Shown in pieces: positions 1 to 6,638 of a stretch of DNA of 7,238 nt; position 1 is the first letter of the stretch, and each line of letters begins with the position of its first letter. Source of the DNA: Bacteroidota bacterium (GTDB lineage: Bacteria; Bacteroidota; Bacteroidia; Bacteroidales; Prolixibacteraceae); contig JAUYTA010000318.1 in the NCBI GenBank assembly GCA_030695265.1, positions 1-7,238 on the forward strand. Direction: 5' to 3'. The position numbers and the translations under genes are program-made. The notes under the pieces were generated by a model. It had not been told where the DNA came from, did not search any database, and saw only the letters and a program-made list of their open reading frames with translations.

Positions 1-163
1 TCTCCATATTATTTCCGGTAATTTGAATCTCAGCTGGCATCTCCCCATTTTGTTGGAAGGCAGCTTTGTTGATAAAATTGCTCATGTCGAAATAGAGCTT
101 ATCGCCTTTCTTGTGAATGGTGATTTCTTCCTTATCTTCTAATAATTTATCATATAGGCACAT
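1..163 (-). CDS. Partial hypothetical protein, open at the left edge
   Basis: A minus-strand frame is open from an ATG at 163-161 to the window edge (54 codons). The translation is hydrophilic and mixed-charge, for example EEITIHKKGDKLYFDMSNFI, and looks like real protein rather than shadow sequence. I do not recognise the family. The only visible ATG lies inside the left arm of the palindromic repeat at 151-222, and the first codons (MCLY) are repeat-derived. The true N-terminus may therefore have been cut off by the repeat, leaving a 5'-truncated remnant. The plus strand also has an open frame here of less protein-like composition, so strand is favoured but not proven. Confidence 0.4.
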   Translation of the reverse strand, partial: MCLYDKLLEDKEEITIHKKGDKLYFDMSNFINKAAFQQNGEMPAEIQITGNNME

Positions 164-222
164 AGGTCACATAGTTTTTTTGTTTTTAATTCTTTTTCTA
201 TGTGTTCTATGTATCTATGTGG
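151..222. repeat. Imperfect palindromic repeat of CTATGTG units
   Basis: The left arm (151-174) and right arm (198-222) are imperfect inverted copies: about 19 of 24 positions pair, around a T-rich centre of 23 nt. Each arm read outward from the centre consists of three CTATGTG-like units at offsets of 9 and then 8 bp (minus strand CTATGTGAC, CTATGTGC, CTATATG; plus strand CTATGTGTT, CTATGTAT, CTATGTGG). It lies between two broken minus-strand frames. The architecture suggests a dispersed intergenic palindrome or a MITE-like element. I see no transposase and no clear target-site duplication. Confidence 0.7.
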
Positions 223-233
223 TTTTTAAATGT

Positions 234-568
234 TTATAATTTTATGAATTCAACCCTTCGGTTTAGGGCTTTATTTACGGGAGTGTCGTTTGGTGCAACA
301 GGTTTGGTTTCGCCACCCATCTCGAATCGTAACATGTTGTATTTATATCCAACTGGCATAAGGCGCGGCGAATCAATTACCTTTGTCTCATTGACATAAA
401 TGCGTAATAACAACCATTGGCGGTTATTTGCATCCATTTCCCCGGATAGTTGTTCAAGGTAACTACCTCGCCAGAGCCATTGGAGAACCATAGCGCAGGA
501 AAATCGCCAATTGCATCCTGGCTGAAATCGTCGTAGAAAATATCTGAATAAAGACTATTTTGTCTGAT
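234..568 (-). pseudogene. Remnant of a LamG-like/OmpA-family outer-membrane protein
   Basis: Three recognisable pieces of one protein are compressed into about 335 bp. The first frame (about 568-377) carries IFYDDFSQDAIGDFPALW and then EVVTLNNYPGKW, the start of a LamG-like (concanavalin-fold) domain, and runs into TAA at 379-377. A different frame then gives RIYVNETKVIDSPRLMPVGY and KYNMLRFEM, the end of that domain. Without a frame change it is joined to GETKPVAPNDTPVNKALNRR and VEFIKL, the C-terminal end of the peptidoglycan-binding OmpA domain, with TAA at 236-234. The intervening LamG sequence and most of the OmpA domain are missing, so at least two internal deletions and one frameshift are needed. 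The intact relative would be an envelope protein of several hundred residues. It begins directly after the aminomutase stop codon and is in that gene's frame. Confidence 0.75.
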
Positions 569-2122
569 TTATAGGAATATACCTTGCAATTGCTGCGGAA
601 TGTTATACTTCGATTTTTTAAATTCTTCTTCAAGTATTTCAGCAATTTCAGCAGGATTCGTTAATGGCATTTCATCGGTCGCCAGTTTATAATCCAGCAA
701 TGCTGATTTTTTGCTTTTTTCGAAGCCGGGCAATTTTGTTCGGTTGGTTGTTTCAATGTGGTTACCCTTTTCATCAACAATAATTATTTTGGGAAGGAAA
801 ACCCCTTTTCTTCCAATAAAGGAATCCATTATTTTAACCGCTCCATCAAATTCCAGTTTGGTTGCACGGCCAAGCGCTTCATACCTGAAAATTTTCTTGT
901 TATCCCAGGTCGAAATTGTTGCATAGCTTTCAGATATTTTATCGTCAATACTCGATTCCTGATTGAGTGTATCGTGTCCCGAAGGCATTAAAAGAACTTT
1001 CCCTCCTCCCCCTTCAATATTCGCAGCATACCTGGGAACTGTTATACCGGAAATCCAGCCCTGCAAATGTTTCATGTATATTTTACCCACCTGAATTGGA
1101 GTAATAAAATGTACGATTCCTCTTTCCTTGTGGCATTGCAGCAAATAGTATGGGTGAACACCAATCCAGAACATCCGCCTGAATGTTTCGGCAAGTATCC
1201 GGTAAGTATCGTTTACATGATTCAGCAAAACCGTTTGGTTCCTGATTGTAAAACCATGCGATGTGATTTTTTTTACGGCTTTGGCCATATCTTCAGTTAT
1301 TTCCTGAAAATGGTTGATGTGGGTCATAAAATACACGTACTTGTCGATACCTGTATTGTGCTTGTTTGCCGATATCTTTATTAGTTCAAGTAATTCATCG
1401 GTAATAGCCATGGGTAATACAACCGGCACCCTTGTCGCAATTCGGATTGCCCTGAGATGCGGAATTTTACTCAGTTCTTCCAGAATATATTGCAAGCGCT
1501 TTTCACTGATCATTAATGCATCGCCGCCGGTTACCAAAACCTCGTTGATATTCGTATTGTAACCGATATAGAACAATCCCTTATCGACTTCATTACTGCT
1601 GACATCAACGGTGCTGTCCAACGATTTGGCTCTTTGGCAGTGTACACAATACGATGCACAGCTTGTATTCTCAGCAACAAACAATGCCACCCGATTCGGG
1701 TAACGCTGATAAGCCGCGCCATAACTCCTCGAACCCTCGTCCATAGCGCCTTCCAAACCGGCATCAGGAAACAACAGGTTGGCCGGTGTAGGCACACTTT
1801 GCCAGAATATCGGGTCAAGTCGCTTTTTTGATTTTTCAGAAAAAAAGACAGGGTGGAAAGGATCTTCCTGCATCAGAGAAGCATAATACGGACTTATCCT
1901 GAAGGGCTCTTTTCCTTCTTTTTGCAAGGTATTTATGGTTCTTTGTATTTCCTTTTCCTGATGTTTGTTCAGGATGATTACTTGTTTCAATTGCGCGACT
2001 GTGCGAATGGAATTCTTTTTTTGCCAGTTCGGATCGTTCCATTGTTCAGTGGTTATATCTTTCCACAATTCAATTGTATTAAATTTTCTTGGTTGATATA
2101 AAAAATTATCGTCTGTATTCAT
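569..2122 (-). CDS. KamA-family radical SAM/PLP amino-acid 2,3-aminomutase, substrate uncertain
   Basis: 517 residues from the ATG at 2122. An upstream ATG pair and AGGAG seven bases before the second ATG favour this start; 2125 would add one Met. The radical SAM cluster motif CASYCVHC gives Cys155, Cys159 and Cys162. It is followed by the SAM-binding segment LVTGGDALM (196-204). GGGGK at 371-375 matches the PLP-anchoring lysine of lysine 2,3-aminomutase (Lys375 here). These enzymes move an alpha-amino group to the beta carbon through a 5'-deoxyadenosyl radical and an external PLP aldimine, in the cytosol. The two Asp residues that bind the lysine side chain in the clostridial enzyme align with His331 (LLQCHKERG) and Asn368 (AANIEGGGGK), so lysine is unlikely to be the substrate. 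Glutamate 2,3-aminomutase, where those Asp residues are also replaced, is a better comparison. The protein is about 100 residues longer than clostridial KamA, with extra sequence at both ends. It is the only intact gene on this flank. Confidence 0.88.
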   Translation of the reverse strand: MNTDDNFLYQPRKFNTIELWKDITTEQWNDPNWQKKNSIRTVAQLKQVIILNKHQEKEIQRTINTLQKEGKEPFRISPYYASLMQEDPFHPVFFSEKSKKRLDPIFWQSVPTPANLLFPDAGLEGAMDEGSRSYGAAYQRYPNRVALFVAENTSCASYCVHCQRAKSLDSTVDVSSNEVDKGLFYIGYNTNINEVLVTGGDALMISEKRLQYILEELSKIPHLRAIRIATRVPVVLPMAITDELLELIKISANKHNTGIDKYVYFMTHINHFQEITEDMAKAVKKITSHGFTIRNQTVLLNHVNDTYRILAETFRRMFWIGVHPYYLLQCHKERGIVHFITPIQVGKIYMKHLQGWISGITVPRYAANIEGGGGKVLLMPSGHDTLNQESSIDDKISESYATISTWDNKKIFRYEALGRATKLEFDGAVKIMDSFIGRKGVFLPKIIIVDEKGNHIETTNRTKLPGFEKSKKSALLDYKLATDEMPLTNPAEIAEILEEEFKKSKYNIPQQLQGIFL

Positions 2123-2129
2123 CATGAAT

Positions 2130-2134
2130 CTCCT
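2130..2134 (-). promoter_or_regulatory. Shine-Dalgarno site choosing the aminomutase start
   Basis: On the minus strand AGGAG stands 4 nt before the first ATG (2125-2123) and 7 nt before the second (2122-2120). The spacing favours the second ATG. It lies just downstream of the dipeptidase-remnant stop codon at 2139, as expected for the second gene of a former operon. The site is notable because neighbouring genes show no clear Shine-Dalgarno sequence. Confidence 0.55.
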
Positions 2135-2138
2135 AATT

Positions 2139-2705
2139 CTAAATTTCGAAATTCTTAAAAATACGATTTTTTTTCGCATATCTCTCAACCGCATTAAAAA
2201 CACGCAGCAGGTTACCGCCCCAAATTTTCTTTATTTCTTTTTCTGAATATCCTCTCAGGAGCAATTCGCGGGTGATGTTCCAAGTCGGTTCATTTCGGCA
2301 ATTACCTGTTTGCCAAAATCGCCCACCCCATTGTGTTCGGCAGGTTTCGGGTCGCTCGACGAATCGCAGATATCGTTGTGGTACGAATGGCAAAGTGTGA
2401 TGTAGCGCACGCCATTTCTCTTCCGTGCGAGGTTTTTGTCCGGTAAAAGCTGCAAAGAACATGGCGTCCAGTCCGCCCGATTTCATTCGTGGCAAATCGA
2501 CCCGGCTTTTTGGCGACTCGTTTACATCGCGAATATTAAAACCGGGTTTGATCATCTGCATCGGCGTATCGCAATGGGTATCAACGGTAAGGCATTTATC
2601 GTGGATGCGTTTCTTTCTTCCCCATCGAAAAAACGGGGAGTTTCGTCGAAAAAAATTCCCGTTCGTTACTATTCGCTCTATCTTCGGTTCAGCATTAAAA
2701 TCCAT
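2139..2705 (-). pseudogene. Remnant of an M19 membrane dipeptidase (renal dipeptidase family)
   Basis: The first segment carries IHDKCLTVDTHCDTPMQMI and SRVDLPRMKSGGLDAMFFAA, including the zinc-binding His-x-Asp-type start of M19 dipeptidases. The frame then changes near 2415 to NGVRYITLCHSYHNDICDSS, HNGVGDFGKQVIAEMNRLG and a stop. It changes back near 2285 to WNITRELLLRGYSEKEIKKI and WGGNLLRVFNAVERYAKK, the normal C-terminus. The missing pieces are roughly the 50-60 residues before NGVRYITL and the much larger stretch after NRLG, which contains the remaining metal ligands. Intact relatives are about 350-450 residues, so the product cannot be active. The extreme 5' part (about 2600-2705) is not dipeptidase-like and may be former intergenic DNA, so the original start is uncertain. 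It sits 16 nt upstream of the aminomutase start and was probably co-transcribed with it. Confidence 0.85.
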
Positions 2706-3435
2706 GATTATGAAACTAAGAAAACTATTGATCGTTTCCGGTATCCTCCTGTTCATTTCAGGATGTTCGGAGTTTGTGATGATTTGCTCGCTGAACCCGT
2801 TTTACCTCGATAAAAACATCACACTTTCTCCTGAAATCGAGGGAAACTGGTCGGCACAACCGATTCAGTCGAAGAAAGACTCGACCGATAAAAACAGCAG
2901 CCACTGGGAACTTTCCGATACAACTTCTGTCTGGCAAATCAAGCAATTCATTTCCGAAGAAAAGATGAAAGACAAACAGGGCAATGATTCTATGGTTTTC
3001 AAGCCACAGAATCATTATGTGGTAAAACTGACAGGAAATCATCCTGATTCGGCGCAATACCAGTTCCGGTTGGTTCTTTTCAGGATAAACGGCGCGTTGT
3101 ACGGTGATTTTAGCCCCCGCGAAATATCGGCTATTCAGAAAAGCCGAATGGCGAGGGAAAATTACTTTACCGTTCATACGCTTGCCCGAATCTCATTTCA
3201 GGACAAACAACTAAAAGTGTCGTGGCTGGGCGCCGATTACATGAAAGGAATGATCGAGGAAAAACGGGTGCGCATTAAATACCGCTATGTGCCCGATGCC
3301 GGACGGTTGCTGCTCACTGCGACGTCGGAAAACCTTACCGAAATGATTGAGCGGTATGCCCATCAAAAACGATTTATCGACTGGGACGACCAGCAAGCTA
3401 TGCTAAAACTAACCCGAATAAACCAACTGCCATGA
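2704..3435 (+). CDS. Putative lipoprotein paired with the sensor kinase
   Basis: 243 residues from ATG 2704; ATG 2710, two codons later, is equally good. The frame stays open upstream to 2425, but that stretch is antisense to recognisable dipeptidase sequence and is rejected as coding. The N-terminus is a type II signal peptide: basic MIMKLRK, a hydrophobic core, and lipobox FISGC with Cys21 as the lipidation site. The mature part is hydrophilic and mixed alpha/beta, contains a GNW motif near residue 47, and matches no family I can name. It should be anchored to the outer membrane or periplasmic face. Its TGA overlaps the kinase ATG (ATGA), so the two are probably translationally coupled. A role as a signal-sensing or accessory partner of the kinase follows only from that coupling. 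Confidence 0.85.
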   Translation: MIMKLRKLLIVSGILLFISGCSEFVMICSLNPFYLDKNITLSPEIEGNWSAQPIQSKKDSTDKNSSHWELSDTTSVWQIKQFISEEKMKDKQGNDSMVFKPQNHYVVKLTGNHPDSAQYQFRLVLFRINGALYGDFSPREISAIQKSRMARENYFTVHTLARISFQDKQLKVSWLGADYMKGMIEEKRVRIKYRYVPDAGRLLLTATSENLTEMIERYAHQKRFIDWDDQQAMLKLTRINQLP

Positions 3436-4676
3436 AAATCATCTACTTGAAAAACCAACTTTTAAGCAGCCTGCATTTGCTCTTTTGGTTCATTTCCTTC
3501 AATTTTTGGAATGTCGTCCTCAATCCCGGAGTTGAATCGACCAGCGTGATTCAAGGATTTGAGGTAGAGTGGGATTTCATCCTGTTGGTCAACTTTGTCT
3601 TTTTACTGTACTGTTCCCTTCCGTTTATTTGGATGGTCAGGAAAAAGTGGCTCTGGATTAAAATTCCAGTTTCAATACTTTTCCTGATACCGCTGGGATA
3701 CGTCATAGTTCAATGGATTAAGCCTGACCAAAATAAAGAGGATGTTCAGGTTTTTACGGAATACTTTGTGAAGAATTTCCTTTATGTCGTGGTCTTTCAC
3801 CTGACGATTGTTGCCGCTGTTTATTTTAACCTGAAAGTTCTGATTGTCCGGTTCCTGAACCAAAGTCGCTTTGGAACCTATCTGGCTTATTCCGCAGGTT
3901 TGTGTTTGCTGACAGCCATTCTGAATTTTGCCTTTTTCGATTATTTCATTGACAAACTCTTCTCAAGCCTTTATTACATTTCCTATTTCAGAATTTGGGA
4001 ACTTGTGTTGATTGTGGCTGCCTACCTGGTTTTTACCGGTATTCTATTCCTGATAGGACAATATGCCCTGATGCTGATTGCCAACCGCGATGCGGCACGC
4101 AACGAACTTTCAGCACTGAAAGGACAAATTAATCCACACTTCCTCTTCAATAACCTGAATACCATTTATTCGATGGCATCGCAGAAAGATGACCGAACCC
4201 CTGAAGTGATTCTGAAACTTTCAGATTTTCTTCGCTATGTTTTGTACGACACTTCCAGCGAGACCATTCCGCTCGAAAAGGAAGTGGAAATTATCCAAAC
4301 CTATGTCGGCCTTCAGAAAGAACGGGTGAATCCTGAAATTACACAGGTACTTCTTACAACCGAAGGCAATTTTTCAGGAGTAAATATTGCTCCGCTTCTT
4401 TTGCTTCCCCTGGCTGAAAACTGCTTCAAACACGGAGTCGGGAAAAATACGGGTACAATTCGGATTTTCATCAGCTACGATGGCAAAAATCTGACTTTCA
4501 ATACCGAAAATCAGATTGCGCTCCGTGAGAAGACAGATCGTACAGAGAACGGAGGCCTTGGGATACCAAACGTTGAAAAACGATTAAACCTGATTTATCC
4601 TGATCGCCATTCTATTGAATATCAGGAAAAAGACGGCATATTTCATCTGGAAATGAAAGTGAAACTGGATAAATAG
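3432..4676 (+). CDS. LytS/YehU-type membrane sensor histidine kinase
   Basis: 414 residues. The N-terminal half has about six hydrophobic segments (roughly residues 11-31, 48-68, 76-95, 113-139, 150-170, 187-216) and no recognised extracellular ligand domain. A short linker leads to the His_kinase (PF06580) phosphoacceptor region with NPHFLFN at 234-240, phospho-His at 236. The ATPase part follows: PLAENCFKHG (326-335) with Asn330 as N box, and GGLGIPNVEKRL (374-385) as glycine-rich box. All core motifs are intact, so it should autophosphorylate and pass phosphate to a LytTR-type regulator; the obvious partner is encoded at 5462-6163. The start overlaps the lipoprotein stop as ATGA. The stop at 4676 is only 5 bp from the stop of the convergent repair gene. 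Confidence 0.93.
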   Translation: MKIIYLKNQLLSSLHLLFWFISFNFWNVVLNPGVESTSVIQGFEVEWDFILLVNFVFLLYCSLPFIWMVRKKWLWIKIPVSILFLIPLGYVIVQWIKPDQNKEDVQVFTEYFVKNFLYVVVFHLTIVAAVYFNLKVLIVRFLNQSRFGTYLAYSAGLCLLTAILNFAFFDYFIDKLFSSLYYISYFRIWELVLIVAAYLVFTGILFLIGQYALMLIANRDAARNELSALKGQINPHFLFNNLNTIYSMASQKDDRTPEVILKLSDFLRYVLYDTSSETIPLEKEVEIIQTYVGLQKERVNPEITQVLLTTEGNFSGVNIAPLLLLPLAENCFKHGVGKNTGTIRIFISYDGKNLTFNTENQIALREKTDRTENGGLGIPNVEKRLNLIYPDRHSIEYQEKDGIFHLEMKVKLDK

Positions 4677-4681
4677 CGAGA

Positions 4682-5320
4682 TTAATGTTTCGAACTTTGA
4701 TAGTACTGACAAATCGTGTTCATCGGGCAAACCTCACATTTGGGATTGGTCGGACGGCAAAGCTCTCTTCCCAAAAAGGAAATTGCCATTCCGCACTCAT
4801 TCCAGAATTCCTGAGGAACAGCGGCCATGATTTTCTTTTCTGCCTTTTCGGGTTTGGTAGCGTCTTCTTCGGCGGCAATTCCCAATCGCGGGGCAACACG
4901 CAAAACATGCAGATCAACAATCACGCCCTCAGCAGCATCGCCCGATTCGCGGATAATCACGTTGGCAGATTTTCGTCCAAGTCCGGGTAATTTAGTCAAC
5001 TGGTCCATTGTTTTGGGAATATTTTCGTCTTCGCCAACAGTCTGGGCAAGTTTGACCAGCCACTTGGCTTTGTTGCCCCAGTTTCTGACCGAACCAATGT
5101 GCGGTTGCAGGTCCGCTTCGGTTGCATGAGAAAGCGAATTCATAGTTGGATATGCCGCGAAGATAGCCGGAGCCAGTTCGTTGATGTGCTTATCCGAATC
5201 CTGGGCAGAAAGGATGACCATAACGACCAACTGGTATCGGTTCTGGCAGTCGAGCGGATGTTTGCGCTTTCCGTATTGCTGAAATAAGGGTTGAAGTGCC
5301 TGACTCCAAGTCGTTTCCAT
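4682..5320 (-). CDS. nth: Endonuclease III-like DNA glycosylase/AP lyase
   Basis: 212 residues, the usual length for Nth. LSAQDSD (37-43) matches the conserved LSAQ segment. The helix-hairpin-helix is LPGLGRKSANVI (111-122), with Lys117 at the Schiff-base lysine. Asp136 in IVDLHVLRV matches the catalytic aspartate of the HhH-GPD family. Four cysteines at 188, 195, 198 and 204 have the C-x6-C-x2-C-x5-C spacing of the 4Fe-4S loop. The protein should remove oxidised pyrimidines and nick the abasic site in base-excision repair. The segment GSVRNWGNKAKWL (76-88) differs from the usual GFYxxKAxxI, and VDLH replaces VDTH, so it may be a divergent subfamily. It lies on the opposite strand between kinase and regulator and has its own promoter. 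Confidence 0.92.
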   Translation of the reverse strand: METTWSQALQPLFQQYGKRKHPLDCQNRYQLVVMVILSAQDSDKHINELAPAIFAAYPTMNSLSHATEADLQPHIGSVRNWGNKAKWLVKLAQTVGEDENIPKTMDQLTKLPGLGRKSANVIIRESGDAAEGVIVDLHVLRVAPRLGIAAEEDATKPEKAEKKIMAAVPQEFWNECGMAISFLGRELCRPTNPKCEVCPMNTICQYYQSSKH

Positions 5321-5353
5321 AATTTAATTATTTTTCGTGTATTTAAAATCAAC

Positions 5354-5385
5354 CAAATTTAGTGCTTCTTTACGGTTTTTACAAT
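5354..5385 (-). promoter_or_regulatory. Bacteroidota-type promoter for the nth-like gene
   Basis: On the minus strand the -7 box TAAATTTG (5361-5354) fits TAnnTTTG exactly. ATTG (5385-5382), containing the TTG of the -33 box, lies upstream with a 20-nt spacer. This matches the spacing known for Bacteroidota primary sigma-factor promoters. Transcription would start about 5-7 nt downstream, leaving a leader of roughly 25-30 nt before the ATG at 5320. Confidence 0.55.
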
Positions 5386-5461
5386 CCCTTCGGGTTGCAG
5401 AAAACAAGAATCAACGTAACTTGCATGTCAATAGGAATCAGAACCTAAAATTTAAGACTTT

Positions 5462-6163
5462 ATGAACTGCATCATTATTGAAGACGAACCTGCAGCACAA
5501 TCGATTCTGGAACACCACATTTCCAGATGTACTGACCTGCACTGTTTCGGCACTTTTGCCGATGCTTTTTCGGCACAGACTTTTCTGGATGCAAACGCTG
5601 TTGACCTGATTTTTCTGGATATCAATCTGCCCGAAATGTCGGGCGTGAGCTTTTTACGTTCTCTGGTTCGCCCGCCGCTGGTTATTTTCACCACCGCCTA
5701 TTCGCACTATGCAGTTGATGGATTCGACCTGGAAGTGGTTGATTTCCTGCTAAAGCCATTTTCATTCGAGCGGTTCTACAAGGCGGTAAACAAAGCCCGC
5801 GAAAAATTTAATGCCCGTTCTCAACCGGTTTTACCTGCAAAACTCAGCGTAAAATCGGGTAAGCGTATTTACCAGATTTTGGTTGAAGACATCCAGCTCA
5901 TTGAAACTTGCGGCGACTATGTGACCATTTTCTGCACCGACAAAAAACTGGTGGTACACGGCACGCTTAAAAGCTGGGAAGAAAAGCTGAAAGCCTCATC
6001 GTTCATGAAGGTGCACCGAACCACCATCGTCAATCTCTCCAAAATAGATCACATTGAAGGGAACCAAATACAAATTGGTGTACACAAACTACCTGTTTCA
6101 GAACAGTTTAAAGAGCAATTGCTGGAGCGGATATTCGGTAAAAATGAGAAAGACCCTAACTAG
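5462..6163 (+). CDS. LytTR-family response regulator
   Basis: 233 residues. The receiver domain covers about 1-115: acidic pocket Asp8/Glu9 (IIEDEP), phosphoacceptor Asp53 in FLDINLPEMSG, the switch Thr around 77-78 (FTTAY), and Lys98 in LLKPF. The C-terminal LytTR domain (about 127-227) contains SGKRIYQI, DIQLIETCGDYVTIF and FMKVHRTTIVNLSKID, typical of this beta-rich DNA-binding domain. It is the expected phosphorylation partner of the kinase at 3432-4676, from which it is separated by the inverted nth-like gene. The 141 bp before it hold the divergent nth promoter; I see no convincing TAnnTTTG box on the plus strand. A terminator-like hairpin follows the stop. Its targets are unknown, and the small-peptide region downstream is the nearest candidate. 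Confidence 0.94.
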   Translation: MNCIIIEDEPAAQSILEHHISRCTDLHCFGTFADAFSAQTFLDANAVDLIFLDINLPEMSGVSFLRSLVRPPLVIFTTAYSHYAVDGFDLEVVDFLLKPFSFERFYKAVNKAREKFNARSQPVLPAKLSVKSGKRIYQILVEDIQLIETCGDYVTIFCTDKKLVVHGTLKSWEEKLKASSFMKVHRTTIVNLSKIDHIEGNQIQIGVHKLPVSEQFKEQLLERIFGKNEKDPN

Positions 6164-6172
6164 TATATTCCG

Positions 6173-6201
6173 AAAAAAGGCAAAAGGATACCTTCTTTTT
6201 T
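6173..6201 (+). terminator. Intrinsic terminator after the response regulator
   Basis: AAAAAAGG (6173-6180) pairs with CCTT-C-TTTT from 6191, with one bulged C and a 10-nt loop, and the hairpin ends in a T6 run (6196-6201). The stem is short and A/T-rich but lies 10 nt after the regulator stop. Confidence 0.5.
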
Positions 6202-6342
6202 GAATTATTTTTGCATGTCACACAACATGTTTTTGCTATATACTGAACAACAGACAGATAACAATAACAGGCATAAATTGGAATAAAATATATTTTGTTA
6301 TTAATAATTTGTATCATAAATTAGCTCATCACATTCGATTTA

Positions 6343-6398
6343 GTTGCCAATTTGAAGATAATCGTGAAGAACACTTGTTCAGGGAAAGATTTGGCAAC
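6343..6398. repeat. Inverted repeat GTTGCCAA/TTGGCAAC with an inner dyad
   Basis: Perfect 8-bp arms at 6343-6350 and 6391-6398 enclose 40 nt. Inside is a second, smaller dyad, GAACA-CT-TGTTC (6369-6380). It lies in the 314-bp gene-free stretch between the regulator and the first small ORF. It may be an operator or RNA fold; nothing distinguishes these. Confidence 0.45.
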
Positions 6399-6405
6399 GA
6401 AAGGG

Positions 6406-6424
6406 AATTGACAATCAATTGACA
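6406..6424. promoter_or_regulatory. Tandem AATTGACA repeat, possible operator
   Basis: AATTGACA occurs at 6406-6413 and again at 6417-6424, an 11-bp period that puts both copies on one face of the helix. It lies 54 bp before the first small ORF. Paired direct repeats are typical of LytTR binding sites, but those usually have a period of about 21 bp and a different core, so assignment to the neighbouring regulator is only a guess. Confidence 0.3.
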
Positions 6425-6477
6425 TTGATATTACACATCAACGCATTTTATAAACATTCCACAAATACGCCATAAAA

Positions 6478-6504
6478 ATGAGCATCAATAAATTCGTGAA
6501 GTAG
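6478..6504 (+). CDS. Tiny leader ORF, module 1 (MSINKFVK)
   Basis: ATG to TAG, eight codons. The DNA closely matches the second copy at 6923-6946: ATGAGCATYAATAAATTC is shared, and the only difference in those 18 bases is a synonymous ATC/ATT isoleucine change. The TAG also ends in the shared sequence AGTAG. Its last base is the first base of the GC-rich stem. A ribosome ending here would cover the stem's 5' arm, which suits a translational or transcriptional attenuator. Translation itself is not shown, and the 18-mer could instead be conserved as DNA or RNA. Confidence 0.45.
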   Translation: MSINKFVK

Positions 6505-6571
6505 GCCGCACCGGGTTAATCCTCCCTGCCGATCGTCTAATTTCTGCTGGGTACGACTCGCCGGTGCGGCC
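6504..6571 (+). ncRNA. GC-rich long hairpin, module 1
   Basis: GGCCGCACCGG (6504-6514) pairs perfectly over 11 bp with CCGGTGCGGCC (6561-6571) around a 46-nt loop. It is a sharp GC island in AT-rich DNA. It begins 26 nt after the first base of the tiny ORF, exactly as in module 2, and the next hairpin (a terminator) starts directly after it. It is likely part of an untranslated leader or small RNA. I do not recognise it as a known riboswitch family. Confidence 0.6.
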
Positions 6572-6597
6572 AAGAGTTGGAGCCTTTCCAATTTTTT
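6572..6597 (+). terminator. Intrinsic terminator closing module 1
   Basis: TTGGA (6577-6581) pairs with TCCAA (6587-6591) across the loop GCCTT. The stem can be extended by A-T and G-T pairs from AAGAG (6572-6576) into the T tract 6592-6597. It lies between the GC hairpin and the helix-turn-helix gene. Module 1 could thus be a terminated small RNA or an attenuator controlling read-through into that gene. Confidence 0.6.
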
Positions 6598-6638
6598 AAG
6601 AACGGGTCGGACAAAATTTATCAAGAAAAATTAAAATT

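Noticed and set aside
2123..2203. Upstream extension of the aminomutase frame
   Set aside because: It overlaps the conserved C-terminus of the dipeptidase remnant, and AGGAG points to the ATG at 2122.
2425..2703. N-terminal extension of the lipoprotein frame
   Set aside because: It is antisense to recognisable M19 dipeptidase sequence, and a clear signal peptide with lipobox starts at 2704/2710.
6206..6213. TATTTTTG, an exact TAnnTTTG -7 box on the plus strand
   Set aside because: No TTG or TTTG at the -33 position, it overlaps the terminator in A/T-rich DNA, and it is 265 bp from the first small ORF. Too weak to list as a promoter.
5421..6220. TTGCATGTCA occurring at 5421-5430 and 6211-6220 around the regulator
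   Set aside because: A shared 10-mer is expected by chance several times in a window this long, and the flanks do not match.
6227..6286. 19-codon ORF starting MFLLYTEQQ
   Set aside because: No similarity to the other small ORFs, no start signal, and short enough to be chance in AT-rich DNA.
6408..6454. TTGACA boxes with TATAAA as a sigma-70-like promoter
   Set aside because: Spacing is 24 or 35 bp instead of about 17, and the window otherwise follows Bacteroidota promoter rules.
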